Both the position numbers and the translations under genes were made by a program. From JBEVOS01 sp964564595 (GTDB lineage Bacteria; Pseudomonadota; Alphaproteobacteria; Caulobacterales; Aquidulcibacteraceae), in NCBI GenBank assembly GCA_964564595.1, contig CAZMCA010000038.1:1-23288 (forward strand): a stretch of DNA of 23,288 nucleotides, in the 5' to 3' direction. Under the pieces are notes generated by a model. That model saw only the letters and a program-made list of their open reading frames with translations, was not told the DNA's origin and ran no database searches. This document shows positions 1-8,642 of the stretch, one piece after another; position 1 is the stretch's first letter; each line of letters starts with the position of its first letter.

Positions 1-1754
1 GGCCGCGGCATGGGCGCGGGGCGCGGTTCTGGCGTGCGCTCGCTTTGTAGCGTCGGCAGCGCCGCGGCGGCGGAGGCCGCGCGCGCCAGCTGCACGAACT
101 CCGCGCGCCAGCCATATTGATCGCGCCCGCGCGCGCCTTGCGCGAGATCGATCACGTTCTGCCAGCCGTAGCCGCGATCGAGGTAGGGATCGCCGCGCAG
201 AAGCTGGCCGTAGCCGGCGACGGCGCTCGCCCAGCGCGTTGCTTCCGGCGCTTGCGCCATCGTCGCGAACGCATCGGCGTTGGTGATCGGGCGCTCGATC
301 AAGCGGCTCGTGGTTTCGCCAGGCAGTTTGTAGCGGATGCGCAGGAACGCGATCTCGTTGGCGAAGCTCGCGGTGGCGTCCGGATCGCGCGGCCGGTTTT
401 GCGGATAGCGCGACGGTTCGTTGAGCGTGCGCCCGCCTGGGGGCGTGAGTTCGTAGATCGCGGTGACCGAATGACCCGCGCCAATCTCGCCAGCATCGAC
501 TTGATCGTTGTTGAAGTCCTCGCGGTTCAACATCCGCGTTTCGTAGCCGATCAGGCGATATTCGGCGACGCGGCCAGGATTGAACTCGACCTGGATTTTG
601 ACGTCATTTGCGATCGGGAACATGGCCGAGGCCATTTCTGTATCGAACACGCGGCGCGCTTCGGCGAGATTGTCGATGTAGGCGGCGACGCCGTTTCCGT
701 TTTGCGCGAGGCGCTGCATCAGCAGGTCGTTGTAGTTGCCGCCGCCATAGCCGAACACGGAGAGGTAGATGCCGCTCTCGCGCTTGCGCTCGACGAAATC
801 CTGCAATTGCTCGGGATCGTTGATGCCGACGTTGAAATCGCCATCGGTGGCGATGATGACGCGGTTGATGGCGTTGCGGTTGAAGTTGCGTTCTGCGAGC
901 GCGTAAGCGAGCCGGAGGCCTTCGCCGCCCGCCGTCGAGCCGCCTGCGCGCAAATTGTCGAGCGCGGCGGAGATACGCGCGCGGTCGTTTCCGGGCGTGG
1001 GCGCGAGGATTTCACCAGCCGCGCCGGCGTAGACCGCGATGGAGACGCGATCGCGCGCGGTGAGTTGCTCGGTGAGAATGCGGAAGCTCTGCAGCGCGAG
1101 ATCGAGACGGTCCGGGCCCTGCATGGAGCCGGACACATCGATCAGCAGCACGAGATTCAGCGGCGGGCGCTCGCGTGGAATGACGTTGTAGCCTTGCAGG
1201 CCGATATGCAGCAGCTGTCGCCCTTCCGCCCACGGCGAAGGCGCGAGCGCGACCGTTGGCTCGAACGGGCGCGAACGCTGCGCGGGCAGGCGATAATCGT
1301 ATTGGAAATAGTTGATGAGTTCTTCGACGCGCACAGCGTCGCGCGGCGGCAGGCGGCCCTGCGTGAGCATGCGGCGTGTGTTTGAATAGGACGCGGTATC
1401 GACATCGACGGAGAACGTCGAAACCGGCTCTTCGGCAACGGCGCGCACCGGATTGGGATCGACGTTTTCGTAGTTTTCGCGATCGACCGTGCCGGGCATC
1501 GGCTGCGGCGCCATTTGCGCTGCGGTGAGCCCGCCGGCCATGCGGCCCATCGCGTAGCCCTGCTGCATGGGCGCGGCCATAATGGGTGGCGGCGGAGGCG
1601 GCGGCGGCGAGGGCGGCGGCGGCCCGTCGAAGCGGTCTTCGGCGCGCGCTTCCGCGGCCATGTTTTTGGGGCCTTCGGCCGATTGCGTCGTGCAACTCGC
1701 CAAAACGAGTGCGCCGAGCGCCATCGCCCAGCGCTTCTTCAGTCGGATTGTCAT
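1..1754 (-). CDS. von Willebrand factor A domain lipoprotein, YfbK-like (partial, 3' end outside window)
   Basis: The reading frame is open from ATG at 1754 to the window edge, giving 584 codons without a stop. A GGGAGGA ribosome site lies six bases before the start. Residues 1-21 form a lipoprotein signal ending in the lipobox LASC (Cys21). A proline-rich linker (residues about 44-57) and a methionine-rich stretch (59-86) follow. Next comes a YfbK-type N-terminal region with FSVDVDTASYSNTRR (about 114-128), then a vWA domain whose metal-ion-dependent adhesion motif DVSGS is at 206-210 and whose later strand reads IIATDGDFNVG. The C-terminal part matches the region that follows vWA in YfbK-like proteins (DUF3520). 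The protein is probably envelope-anchored and binds a partner through a divalent metal; the partner is unknown. It diverges from the OmpW gene. The family call is firm; the role is not known. Confidence 0.9.
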   Translation of the reverse strand, partial: MTIRLKKRWAMALGALVLASCTTQSAEGPKNMAAEARAEDRFDGPPPPSPPPPPPPPIMAAPMQQGYAMGRMAGGLTAAQMAPQPMPGTVDRENYENVDPNPVRAVAEEPVSTFSVDVDTASYSNTRRMLTQGRLPPRDAVRVEELINYFQYDYRLPAQRSRPFEPTVALAPSPWAEGRQLLHIGLQGYNVIPRERPPLNLVLLIDVSGSMQGPDRLDLALQSFRILTEQLTARDRVSIAVYAGAAGEILAPTPGNDRARISAALDNLRAGGSTAGGEGLRLAYALAERNFNRNAINRVIIATDGDFNVGINDPEQLQDFVERKRESGIYLSVFGYGGGNYNDLLMQRLAQNGNGVAAYIDNLAEARRVFDTEMASAMFPIANDVKIQVEFNPGRVAEYRLIGYETRMLNREDFNNDQVDAGEIGAGHSVTAIYELTPPGGRTLNEPSRYPQNRPRDPDATASFANEIAFLRIRYKLPGETTSRLIERPITNADAFATMAQAPEATRWASAVAGYGQLLRGDPYLDRGYGWQNVIDLAQGARGRDQYGWRAEFVQLARAASAAAALPTLQSERTPEPRPAPMPR

Positions 1755-1903
1755 GCTCGTCCTCCCGCATGAACGCGATTCAAGCGTGGAGGCGAGGCCG
1801 CGCCCGGATCGCGGCGGCGGTGTGGCGCGGTTTTGCCGGACTTGCGGCGTGGAAAGATTTTGCCGGGGTGTGTCGTTTGCGCGGCGTTCGGCCACGCCAC
1901 GGC

Positions 1904-1917
1904 TTGATTGGCGTCAA
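1904..1917 (+). promoter_or_regulatory. Fnr/FixK-type binding box upstream of the OmpW gene
   Basis: The sequence reads TTGAT-TGGC-GTCAA, an inverted repeat one base away from the classic TTGAT-N4-ATCAA Fnr/FixK box. It ends 55 bases before the ATG of the OmpW gene. If it acts at the usual -41.5 position, transcription would start near 1952, leaving a short leader that contains the GGGAGAAGAG ribosome site. It lies in the 218-bp divergent region, so it could also affect the vWA gene on the other strand. The site is seen directly; its use is inferred. Confidence 0.55.
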
Positions 1918-1972
1918 ACTGCGCGCGGGCGCTACGCGGCTTGATCCCGGCGGGACGCGCGGGAGAAGAGGC

Positions 1973-2611
1973 ATGAGACAGGTTACGTGGGCGGCGTGCG
2001 CCGCCTTCGCATTGGGGATGGGCGCGCTTGCCGCGCCGGCCAATGCTTCGGTGCTCGACAATGTTCAGATCAAGCTCGGCGTGATCGCCGTGCTGCCGGA
2101 TGAGAGCGCAACGATTTCCGGTATCGGCGGGACGGCGGAGATTTCCGACGAGGTCGTGCCCTCGGTGCAGCTCGAATACTTCTTCAATGAGCACGTCTCG
2201 GCCGAATTGCTGTGCTGCATCGCGCAGCATGACGTGGCGGCAGTGAACACATCGCTTGGGCGCGTCGATCTCGGGCAGGTGACGCATTTCCCGCCGACGG
2301 TGACGCTGAAGTACCGCTGGACCAATTTCGGCAACGTCGAGCCATACGTGGGCGCGGGCGTGAACTACACGCACTTCTTCAACGAAGAACTGCCCGCGGG
2401 CGGGCCGGTCACGAACATTTCGTATGACGACAGCGTCGGTCCGGCGCTTCAGGTTGGCGCGGACATCCGCCTGAACGACCACTGGTCGATCAACATCGAC
2501 GCGCGGCGGATCTGGATCAACAGCGAGGTCTCGCTCAACAACGGCGCGATCCGCGCCGACGTGGACATCGACCCGTGGGTGATCGCGACCGGCGTCGGCT
2601 ATCGGTTCTAG
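1973..2611 (+). CDS. ompW: OmpW family outer membrane protein
   Basis: This is a 212-residue protein. ATG at 1973 is chosen because GGGAGAAGAG lies just upstream and a clean signal peptide follows (cleavage near ANA-SVLDN, about residue 25). The mature part looks like an eight-stranded beta barrel: alternating strands, VEPYVGAGVNYTHFF in the middle, DARRIWIN late, and a terminal GVGYRF ending in phenylalanine as outer membrane barrels do. The family forms narrow hydrophobic channels in the outer membrane. A Cys-Cys pair occurs in ELLCCIAQHD. The Fnr/FixK-like box upstream suggests induction when oxygen is low, in line with ompW control in other bacteria. Its stop codon abuts that of the convergent DUF885 gene. 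Confidence 0.92.
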   Translation: MRQVTWAACAAFALGMGALAAPANASVLDNVQIKLGVIAVLPDESATISGIGGTAEISDEVVPSVQLEYFFNEHVSAELLCCIAQHDVAAVNTSLGRVDLGQVTHFPPTVTLKYRWTNFGNVEPYVGAGVNYTHFFNEELPAGGPVTNISYDDSVGPALQVGADIRLNDHWSINIDARRIWINSEVSLNNGAIRADVDIDPWVIATGVGYRF

Positions 2612-4474
2612 CTAGCGGCGGGCGGCTTCTTCGGCGCGCGTGGCGATCCACGCGCGCACCTGGCCGCCGAGCACGGAGAACGGCAACTCGCCTTCGTGCA
2701 GGACGCTGTCGTGGAAGCCTTTGAGGTCGAAATCGGGGCCGAGGCGATTGCGCGCTTCTTCGCGCAACGCCTCGATCTCGCGCCGGCCGAGTTCGTAGCT
2801 GCACGCTTGGCCCGGCCACACGACGTATCGCTCGACTTCGGACACGATCACGCCCGGCGCGTCGCCTGTGGCTTGCGACAGGTACGTGATGGCTTCCTCG
2901 CGCGTCCAGCGCTTGGCGTGGATGCCGGTGTCGACGACGAGGCGCGCGGCGCGCCACAATTGCCAGCGCAGATAGCCGATGCGCCCGACCGGATCGCGTT
3001 CATAGAGGCGCTGCTCATCCGCGAGTTGTTCGGCGTAGAGGCCCCAGCCTTCGGCGTAGGCTGAAAAGCCCATCAGGCGCCGGAGCAGCGGAAGATCGGC
3101 GCGTTCGCGCGCGAGCGCGATCTGGAAGTGGTGGCCGGGCGCGGCTTCGTGATAATCCTGTGTCGGCAGATCGATGCGCGTCATCTCCGCCAGGCTGCGC
3201 ATGTTGATGTAGTAGACGCCCGGCTGCGAGCCATCCAGCGAAGGCGGCTCGTAATATGCGCCCGACGAGGCGGCCTCCGCTGCGAGCGGCACACGGCGCA
3301 CTTCGAGCGCAGCGCGCGGCAACGTTGAGAACCAGTTTGGCGCAAGTTGCATGACGTGCGCGACGCGCGCGCGCACGTCGGCGAGCAATTGCGCGCGGCC
3401 TTCTTCGGTTTCGGCATAGCGGTGGCGGGGATCGGCCGTCATTTGCGCGAGCCGCTCGCCCACGGTGCCTTGCGCCATGCCCTGGCGGCGGAGCGCGACG
3501 TCGAGCTCGCGTGTGAGCGCGGCGACGCGCTGCAGGCCGATCTGATGGATCTGATCGGGCGTCAGATCCGTCATCGTCTCGATTTTGAGCGTGGCGCGAT
3601 AGAAGGCCTCGCCTTCGGGCAGGCGCCACACGCCCGCGTCGTTGGTCGCGCGCGCGCGCAGCGATCGCAGCAGCGCGGCGGCGCGCTGATTGGCGGGCGT
3701 GATCCGGTCACGCACAATCGCTTCGGCTTGGGTGATGAGCGCTTGAGCGCGTGGCGCGTCTGGGTGCTGCGCGCCATCGGCGCCGGGCGCGGTGAGCGGC
3801 GCAAGGCGATCGCGAAGGCTCGTGACGTAGATTTGCGCGCCAGCAGGCACGCTCACGGCGGAATCGAGATTGGCGATCGTGCGATCGATGATGAAGAGCG
3901 GCGGGATGATCCCGGCCTCTGCGTCGCGGCGCATGCGGGCGGTGTCGCCATCGATCGCGGCGGGCGCGGCCCGCAGGCGCGCGACGTAATCTTCCGCGTC
4001 CGCGAGGGATGTGATGGCGTGGCGCGTGTCGAGAAAGTCGGGCAGCTCGAGATAGGCGCCGTCGAGTTGGTTGAAGGCGTAGGGCGTGGCGCCGCCGAGC
4101 TGGGTGAAGCCGCCGAACGCGAACGCGGCACCTTCGGCCGCAGCGGCGAACTGCGCTTCGAGCGTCTGGTAGGTGATAGCTTCTTCGCCCGTGAGGTCGC
4201 GTGCGGAGATGGCGCGCAGTTCCGCCACGCGCCGGAGCGCGGCGGTGCGGCGGCGCTCATCGGCCTCGGGGCTGCGATCGTCAAGCCGGCGGCGGAAGCC
4301 TGCGCCTGCAACCTCCTCATCGACGCCGGCGCGTGTGGCGAGTTCCGGGCTCTCGGCCAGGATTTCGCGCGTCCAATCGCTGACGCGACCATCAAAGGCG
4401 CTTTGGGGCGTCGGCGCGCGTGGGCCGCAGGCGGCCAGAACAAGGACGAGCGCGAGGGCGGCGAAACGAGTCAT
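2612..4474 (-). CDS. DUF885 family lipoprotein, metallopeptidase-like
   Basis: This is a 620-residue protein starting at ATG 4474. The N terminus is a lipoprotein signal with lipobox LAAC (Cys16). The rest is the DUF885 fold, largely helical, with the family signature HEAAPGHH at 443-450 and the conserved YAEGWGLYAE at 474-483. Together these resemble an HExxH-type zinc site with a downstream glutamate. DUF885 proteins are usually annotated as putative secreted peptidases, but substrates are mostly unknown. The length is normal for the family. The gene lies 45 bp downstream of the MaoC-type gene on the same strand and may share its transcript. Its TAG stop directly adjoins the TAG of the convergent OmpW gene, leaving no intergenic space. 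Confidence 0.9.
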   Translation of the reverse strand: MTRFAALALVLVLAACGPRAPTPQSAFDGRVSDWTREILAESPELATRAGVDEEVAGAGFRRRLDDRSPEADERRRTAALRRVAELRAISARDLTGEEAITYQTLEAQFAAAAEGAAFAFGGFTQLGGATPYAFNQLDGAYLELPDFLDTRHAITSLADAEDYVARLRAAPAAIDGDTARMRRDAEAGIIPPLFIIDRTIANLDSAVSVPAGAQIYVTSLRDRLAPLTAPGADGAQHPDAPRAQALITQAEAIVRDRITPANQRAAALLRSLRARATNDAGVWRLPEGEAFYRATLKIETMTDLTPDQIHQIGLQRVAALTRELDVALRRQGMAQGTVGERLAQMTADPRHRYAETEEGRAQLLADVRARVAHVMQLAPNWFSTLPRAALEVRRVPLAAEAASSGAYYEPPSLDGSQPGVYYINMRSLAEMTRIDLPTQDYHEAAPGHHFQIALARERADLPLLRRLMGFSAYAEGWGLYAEQLADEQRLYERDPVGRIGYLRWQLWRAARLVVDTGIHAKRWTREEAITYLSQATGDAPGVIVSEVERYVVWPGQACSYELGRREIEALREEARNRLGPDFDLKGFHDSVLHEGELPFSVLGGQVRAWIATRAEEAARR

Positions 4475-4519
4475 GGCGCGTGTTTAGCGCAAGTCTTGCG
4501 CCGCCACCCTCTTTGCGGA

Positions 4520-5392
4520 TCAGGCGACGACGGCGCGGCCGTTCTTGATGACGGTCACGTTCGGGCGCTCCTTGATGTAGGCCTCGAACGAGACGGTATC
4601 GCCGTCCTTCCACATCTTGGTGACGATCGTTTCGCCCGGATAGACTGGCGAGGAGAACCGCACGTCGAACGCCTTGAGGCGCGCCGGTTCGAGATCGCAG
4701 TACGATTCGAGCACCGCCCGGCAGGTCACGCCGTAGGTGCACAGGCCATGCAGGATCGGGCGCGGGAAGCCAGCCTTTTTGGCGACGTCGGGATCGGAGT
4801 GAAGCGGGTTGCGATCCCCGTTGAGGCGGTAGATCAGCGCCTGGTCGGGGCGCGTGGTGATTGCAAGCTCTTTATCAGGCGCGCGCTTGGGCACTTCGTG
4901 GACGGCCGGGCCGCCTTCGCTGGGGCCGCCCCAACCCCCATCGCCGCGTGCGAACGTGGCGCCAGTGAGGGTGGCGACGGGATCGCCGTTCTTCTCGCGC
5001 CACGTCGTCTCATTATAAATGACCGCGCCCTTTTCCTTGCCCTTGTCGACCGCCGCGATGAGGCGGCTCTCGGTGGTGAGTTCGTCTGCGGGTTTGAGTG
5101 GGCGGTGGAGCGTCAAGCGCTGCTCGCCGTGAACGACCATCAGGAAGTTGATGCCAAGCGAGCGCGAGCCGCCGCCGCCGCGCGCCGCGCCTGCGGTGAG
5201 CACGGTCGCGGCCGTGGGGACAACCTTGAGGCCCTTTTCGTACACGAACGGCAATTCGCGCTCGTTCATAGGGTCTGCGCCCATGCCGATGCCGAGCGCA
5301 TAGAGCATCACGTCCTTATCGCCATAAGAGAACGGCCGCGGCTCGGGCTTGGCGGCCAGGGCTTCTTTTACGGCGTCGAGTTCGATCGGCAT
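4520..5392 (-). CDS. MaoC-type double hot-dog (R)-specific enoyl-CoA hydratase
   Basis: This is a 290-residue protein. ATG 5392 is preceded by AAGGGAGG at good spacing. Two hot-dog halves are visible. The N-terminal half (about 1-150) carries the substrate-binding fold. The C-terminal half (about 165-290) carries the hydratase-2 motif YRLNGDRNPLHSDPDVAKKA at 188-207, with the catalytic Asp193 and His198 and the supporting Asn195. The arrangement matches the hydratase-2 domain of eukaryotic peroxisomal multifunctional enzymes and their bacterial homologues, which hydrate trans-2-enoyl-CoA to (R)-3-hydroxyacyl-CoA. The likely role is fatty acid oxidation or supply of hydroxyacyl-CoA; the true chain length or substrate cannot be told. 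It is divergent from the SapC gene. Confidence 0.9.
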   Translation of the reverse strand: MPIELDAVKEALAAKPEPRPFSYGDKDVMLYALGIGMGADPMNERELPFVYEKGLKVVPTAATVLTAGAARGGGGSRSLGINFLMVVHGEQRLTLHRPLKPADELTTESRLIAAVDKGKEKGAVIYNETTWREKNGDPVATLTGATFARGDGGWGGPSEGGPAVHEVPKRAPDKELAITTRPDQALIYRLNGDRNPLHSDPDVAKKAGFPRPILHGLCTYGVTCRAVLESYCDLEPARLKAFDVRFSSPVYPGETIVTKMWKDGDTVSFEAYIKERPNVTVIKNGRAVVA

Positions 5393-5411
5393 GCGCGGGG
5401 CCTCCCTTGGC

Positions 5412-5439
5412 GCCCGCTCAGCCTCCTGGCGGGCTTTTT
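5412..5439 (+). terminator. Terminator-like hairpin with T-run, no + strand gene before it
   Basis: GCCCGC (5412-5417) pairs with GCGGGC (5429-5434), and five T follow directly on the + strand. It sits in the divergent region between the MaoC and SapC genes. No + strand gene lies upstream, so it would stop only antisense transcripts coming out of the MaoC gene, or attenuate a + strand leader. On the - strand the same hairpin falls in the MaoC leader and its loop holds AGGAGG. Confidence 0.4.
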
Positions 5440-5569
5440 CCTAGCTTTTCGGGGGGATCGTAGCATGCGCCCCGTTTCTGAAAAGGCGGTATGTACCGGC
5501 GCCCGCGTGTTGCCTCGCACGATCTTTCGTGGTTGAGAGCGCGTCCAGCGGGATAACCGGAGTGTGAGA

Positions 5570-6388
5570 ATGACGACGGCGGGCCAGGGCGAACAATCTC
5601 TGGGACAAATTCTCTTTTACCGGCAGCTCGAACCGCTGTCGCAGGAGAAGCATCGCGGGCTCGGCGTCAGCCAGGTTCAAAACCCGTTCTCGTTCCTCGC
5701 GGAAACGCATCTCATCCCGTTGACGGTCGATGAGTTCGGCCTTGCGGCCGTGTGCTACCCGATCATTTTCGACACGCAGACCAAGACGCCGCTCGCGGTC
5801 ATGGGCCTGCGCCCCGGCATGAACGTGTTTCTCGCCGGCGATGGCGCGCTCGATCCGGAAGTCTATCTGCCGGCTTTTGCGCGCCGCTATCCGTTCTTGC
5901 CGATCATCGCTGGCGGCCCGCAACCGCAGGCGGCGCCCGCGCAGAACGGCCAGGAAGGCGACCGGGTGCTGGTGTGCATCGATCGCGCCGCGAAGATGGT
6001 GTCGTCCTCGCCCGAACTGCCGTTCTTCGAAGGCGATCAGCCTTCGCGCTACACGCAGGAAGCCATTCAGTTTTGCCGTGAGTTCGACGTGCTCGGCCGC
6101 CGGACCCAGGAATTCGTCAAGCTGATGGAAGATCACAACCTGTTCGAACTGACGCCGCTGGCGCTGCCGCGCGCCAAGCCGGATGGCACGCCGGACGAGC
6201 CCCAGAAGATCGGCGAATATCTGCGGATCTCGGATCAGAAAGTGAATGCGCTGCCGAAGGACACGTACCTTGAGTTGCGCGACCGGGGCGTCTCGGCCGT
6301 GATGCACGCGCACCTGCTCTCGCTCGGCCTGTGGCCGAAGATCCTGTCGCGGGCGGCCCGCATCCAGGCGGCGACCCCGCTGGCGTAA
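5570..6388 (+). CDS. SapC family protein
   Basis: This is a 272-residue protein. ATG 5570 is preferred over the in-frame GTG at 5564 because GGAG at 5559-5562 is seven bases before the ATG. It has no signal peptide or membrane segment. The N-terminal half carries the SapC-family core: LGVSQVQNPFSFLAETHLIP, then PLAVMGLRPGMNVF, then the YLPAFARRYPFLPI segment typical of the family. The name comes from a Campylobacter S-layer locus, but in alphaproteobacteria these proteins are common, cytoplasmic by prediction and often found near TonB receptor genes; no biochemical function is established. Here it stands alone, between a divergent hydratase gene and a terminator. Confidence 0.85.
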   Translation: MTTAGQGEQSLGQILFYRQLEPLSQEKHRGLGVSQVQNPFSFLAETHLIPLTVDEFGLAAVCYPIIFDTQTKTPLAVMGLRPGMNVFLAGDGALDPEVYLPAFARRYPFLPIIAGGPQPQAAPAQNGQEGDRVLVCIDRAAKMVSSSPELPFFEGDQPSRYTQEAIQFCREFDVLGRRTQEFVKLMEDHNLFELTPLALPRAKPDGTPDEPQKIGEYLRISDQKVNALPKDTYLELRDRGVSAVMHAHLLSLGLWPKILSRAARIQAATPLA

Positions 6389-6418
6389 CGGCTGGGTCAG
6401 ATGAGGCGAATTTAGAAG

Positions 6419-6449
6419 GGCGGGGCCGCAAGGCTCCGCCTTTTGCTTT
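6419..6449 (+). terminator. Rho-independent terminator after the SapC gene
   Basis: GGCGGGGCC (6419-6427) pairs with GGCTCCGCC (6432-6440) with a single G-U pair, around a GCAA tetraloop. TTTTGCTTT follows. It begins 30 bases after the SapC stop and separates that gene from the thiol transporter gene. Confidence 0.8.
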
Positions 6450-6525
6450 GGAGGATGCGACGATCAGCAATCACGAATGGGCGAGAGCCTTGGCGCACGG
6501 CCTGCGGGCTTGCTACGCCGGGGCG

Positions 6526-8640
6526 ATGAGAGTTTTCGCCAAGGCATTGTTCGGGGCGCTGGCAGCGCTCGCCCTGGCGCACGGCGCTGCCGCCGAGCCT
6601 GTCCGCACCGACAACGTCGAAGCCGAGCTGCACAGCGCCCGCGCGGCTGTCGCGCCGGGGGAGACCTTTACGGTCGTTTTCCGGCAGAACATCCGGCAGG
6701 GCTGGCACACCTATTGGCGCAATCCCGGTGATAGCGGCGAGCCGACCGAGATCGTCTGGCGCGCCCCGGCGGGCGTGACGGCGGGGCCGCTGCAATACCC
6801 GGCGCCCGAGCGCATCCCGTTCGATATCCTTGTGAACTACGGCTACTCGAACGAGGTGCTGTTTCCCGTTGAAGTGACGGCGCCAGCGAATGCGCGGCCG
6901 GGCGATACGCTAACGCTGCCCGCGCACGCGACGTGGCTCGTGTGCAGCGACATCTGCATTCCCGAAGAAGCCGCGCTCACGCTCACCGTGCCGGTCGCGG
7001 CGCAGGGCGCGGACGATCCGACTTGGGGGCCGCGCATTGCGCGTGCGGTGGCGGAGTTGCCGCGCGCAGCTGAGATCGAAGGCCGCGTGACGGCGATCAC
7101 GGGCGGCGCGCGCTTCACGTTTGCGGGTGAGGCGCTGGCGGGCGGAAGCGCGCGCGTGCGCGATCCGCACTTCTTCCCGTATCGCGGCGATGCGATCGAA
7201 CACGCCGCGCCGGAGAACGCGAGCCTTGGTCCCGCGGGCGTTGCGCTGATGGCGAAGCCCGGCGCGGCGCAAGATTTGGGCGAGACCGAACTCGAAGGCG
7301 TGCTCACCGTCGAAGAGCGCGCCGATGGCGCGTGGGTGCGGCGCGCTTACGAAGTGCGCGCAACGCCGGGGCCGGCTTTACCGGGCGCGGGCGGGGAAGC
7401 GGCGGCGCAAGGCGGCGCGGCGAGCGACGTGACGTTGCCGTTGGCGTTGCTGCTCGCATTCGCGGGCGGGCTGTTGCTCAACATCATGCCGTGCTTGTTT
7501 CCGGTGCTGTCTATCATGGCGCTTAGCCTTGCGTCGCATGGCGGGGATGTGCGCGAAGCGCGCCGCAGCGGCCTGTTCTTTCTTGCCGGCGTGATGGCGA
7601 CCTTCCTCGCGCTTGCGGGCGTGCTGGTTGCGCTGAAGGCCGGTGGCGAAGCGATCGGGTGGGGCTTCCAGCTGCAATCGCCGGTCATCGTCGCGGCGTT
7701 GGCGCTTCTGTTCTTCGCGATCGGCCTCAATCTGCTCGGCGCGTTCGAGATTGGCGGATCGCTGCAGAACGTTGGCGGTGGTCTCGCTTCGCAGCGCGGC
7801 GCGGCGGGCGCGTTCTTCACCGGTGCGCTTGCGGTGATCGCGGCGACGCCATGCACCGCGCCGTTCATGGCGAGCGCGACCGGTTATGCGGCGACGCAGG
7901 GCGCGGCGACGACGCTCCTGGTCTTCGCGGCGCTGGGGTTTGGATTTGCGTTGCCGTTCACAGCGCTTTCGTTCTTGCCGCAATTGCAGAAGCTGCTCCC
8001 GAAGCCTGGCGATTGGATGACGCGCGCCAAGATCGTGCTCGCGTTTCCGATGTTCGCCGCGGCCGTGTGGCTTGCATGGGTGCTGACCGCGCAGGCGGGG
8101 GCGAACGGCCTCTTGGTGTTGCTCGCGGCGGCGACGGCGCTCGGGTTCTTCGTCACCGTTGGGCGCTGGGGCGTGGGCTGGCGGATCGCCGGCGCGCTGG
8201 TGGTGCTCGCTGTCGCGGTGATTGGCTGGCGCCCGCTTGCGGCGCCGGCGCAAGCAACGACGACGGCCGCCGAGATCGAAGCGACGGCATGGTCCCCGAC
8301 GCGCGTTACGGAATTGGTGAACCAAGGGCACGGCGTGTTCGTAAATTTCACCGCTGCGTGGTGCGTTACGTGTCAGGTCAACAAGATCACGGCGCTGAAC
8401 TCCACGCGGATCGCGCGCGCCTTCGAAGACAACGACATCGTCTATCTCGAAGCGGATTGGACGAACCGCGATGAGCAGATCGCCAGCGCGCTCGCTGAAC
8501 ACGGGCGCGACGGCGTGCCGCTTTATCTCTATTATGCGCCCGGCTCGGCGCAGCCGGTGGTGTTGCCGCAGGTTTTGACAGAATCGATCGTGCTCGACTT
8601 TGTCGAGGAAGACGGGGCGGTCGCGGAAGAGGGAGAGTGA
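6526..8640 (+). CDS. DsbD/ScsB-like thiol:disulfide interchange transporter
   Basis: This is a 704-residue protein. ATG 6526 gives a clear signal peptide (cleavage near AAA-EPVRT, about residue 23); upstream in-frame starts would add a non-signal extension over the terminator. A periplasmic N-terminal domain carries WLVCSDICIPE with Cys140 and Cys144. A membrane domain of about eight helices (about 303-570) has the DsbD Cys pair in NIMPCLFPV (Cys323) and AATPCTAPFM (Cys443). A C-terminal thioredoxin-like domain has AAWCVTCQ with Cys613 and Cys616. The protein should carry electrons from cytoplasmic thioredoxin to the periplasm. The two-cysteine N-terminal domain and the neighbouring redoxin fit the ScsB branch known from Caulobacter better than classical DsbD. 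The next gene starts 3 bp after this stop. Confidence 0.92.
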   Translation: MRVFAKALFGALAALALAHGAAAEPVRTDNVEAELHSARAAVAPGETFTVVFRQNIRQGWHTYWRNPGDSGEPTEIVWRAPAGVTAGPLQYPAPERIPFDILVNYGYSNEVLFPVEVTAPANARPGDTLTLPAHATWLVCSDICIPEEAALTLTVPVAAQGADDPTWGPRIARAVAELPRAAEIEGRVTAITGGARFTFAGEALAGGSARVRDPHFFPYRGDAIEHAAPENASLGPAGVALMAKPGAAQDLGETELEGVLTVEERADGAWVRRAYEVRATPGPALPGAGGEAAAQGGAASDVTLPLALLLAFAGGLLLNIMPCLFPVLSIMALSLASHGGDVREARRSGLFFLAGVMATFLALAGVLVALKAGGEAIGWGFQLQSPVIVAALALLFFAIGLNLLGAFEIGGSLQNVGGGLASQRGAAGAFFTGALAVIAATPCTAPFMASATGYAATQGAATTLLVFAALGFGFALPFTALSFLPQLQKLLPKPGDWMTRAKIVLAFPMFAAAVWLAWVLTAQAGANGLLVLLAAATALGFFVTVGRWGVGWRIAGALVVLAVAVIGWRPLAAPAQATTTAAEIEATAWSPTRVTELVNQGHGVFVNFTAAWCVTCQVNKITALNSTRIARAFEDNDIVYLEADWTNRDEQIASALAEHGRDGVPLYLYYAPGSAQPVVLPQVLTESIVLDFVEEDGAVAEEGE

Positions 8641-8642
8641 CG

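Noticed and set aside
4475..4519. Possible terminator after the MaoC gene (GCGCAAG/CTTGCGC)
   Set aside because: The stem leaves almost no loop and no T-tract follows on the - strand.
3347..5536. 729-codon open frame on the + strand opposite the DUF885 and MaoC genes
   Set aside because: It lies wholly antisense to two genes of known families, is rich in Arg/Ala/His from GC-biased codons, and has no signal, motif or ribosome site. It is a mirror of high-GC codon use.
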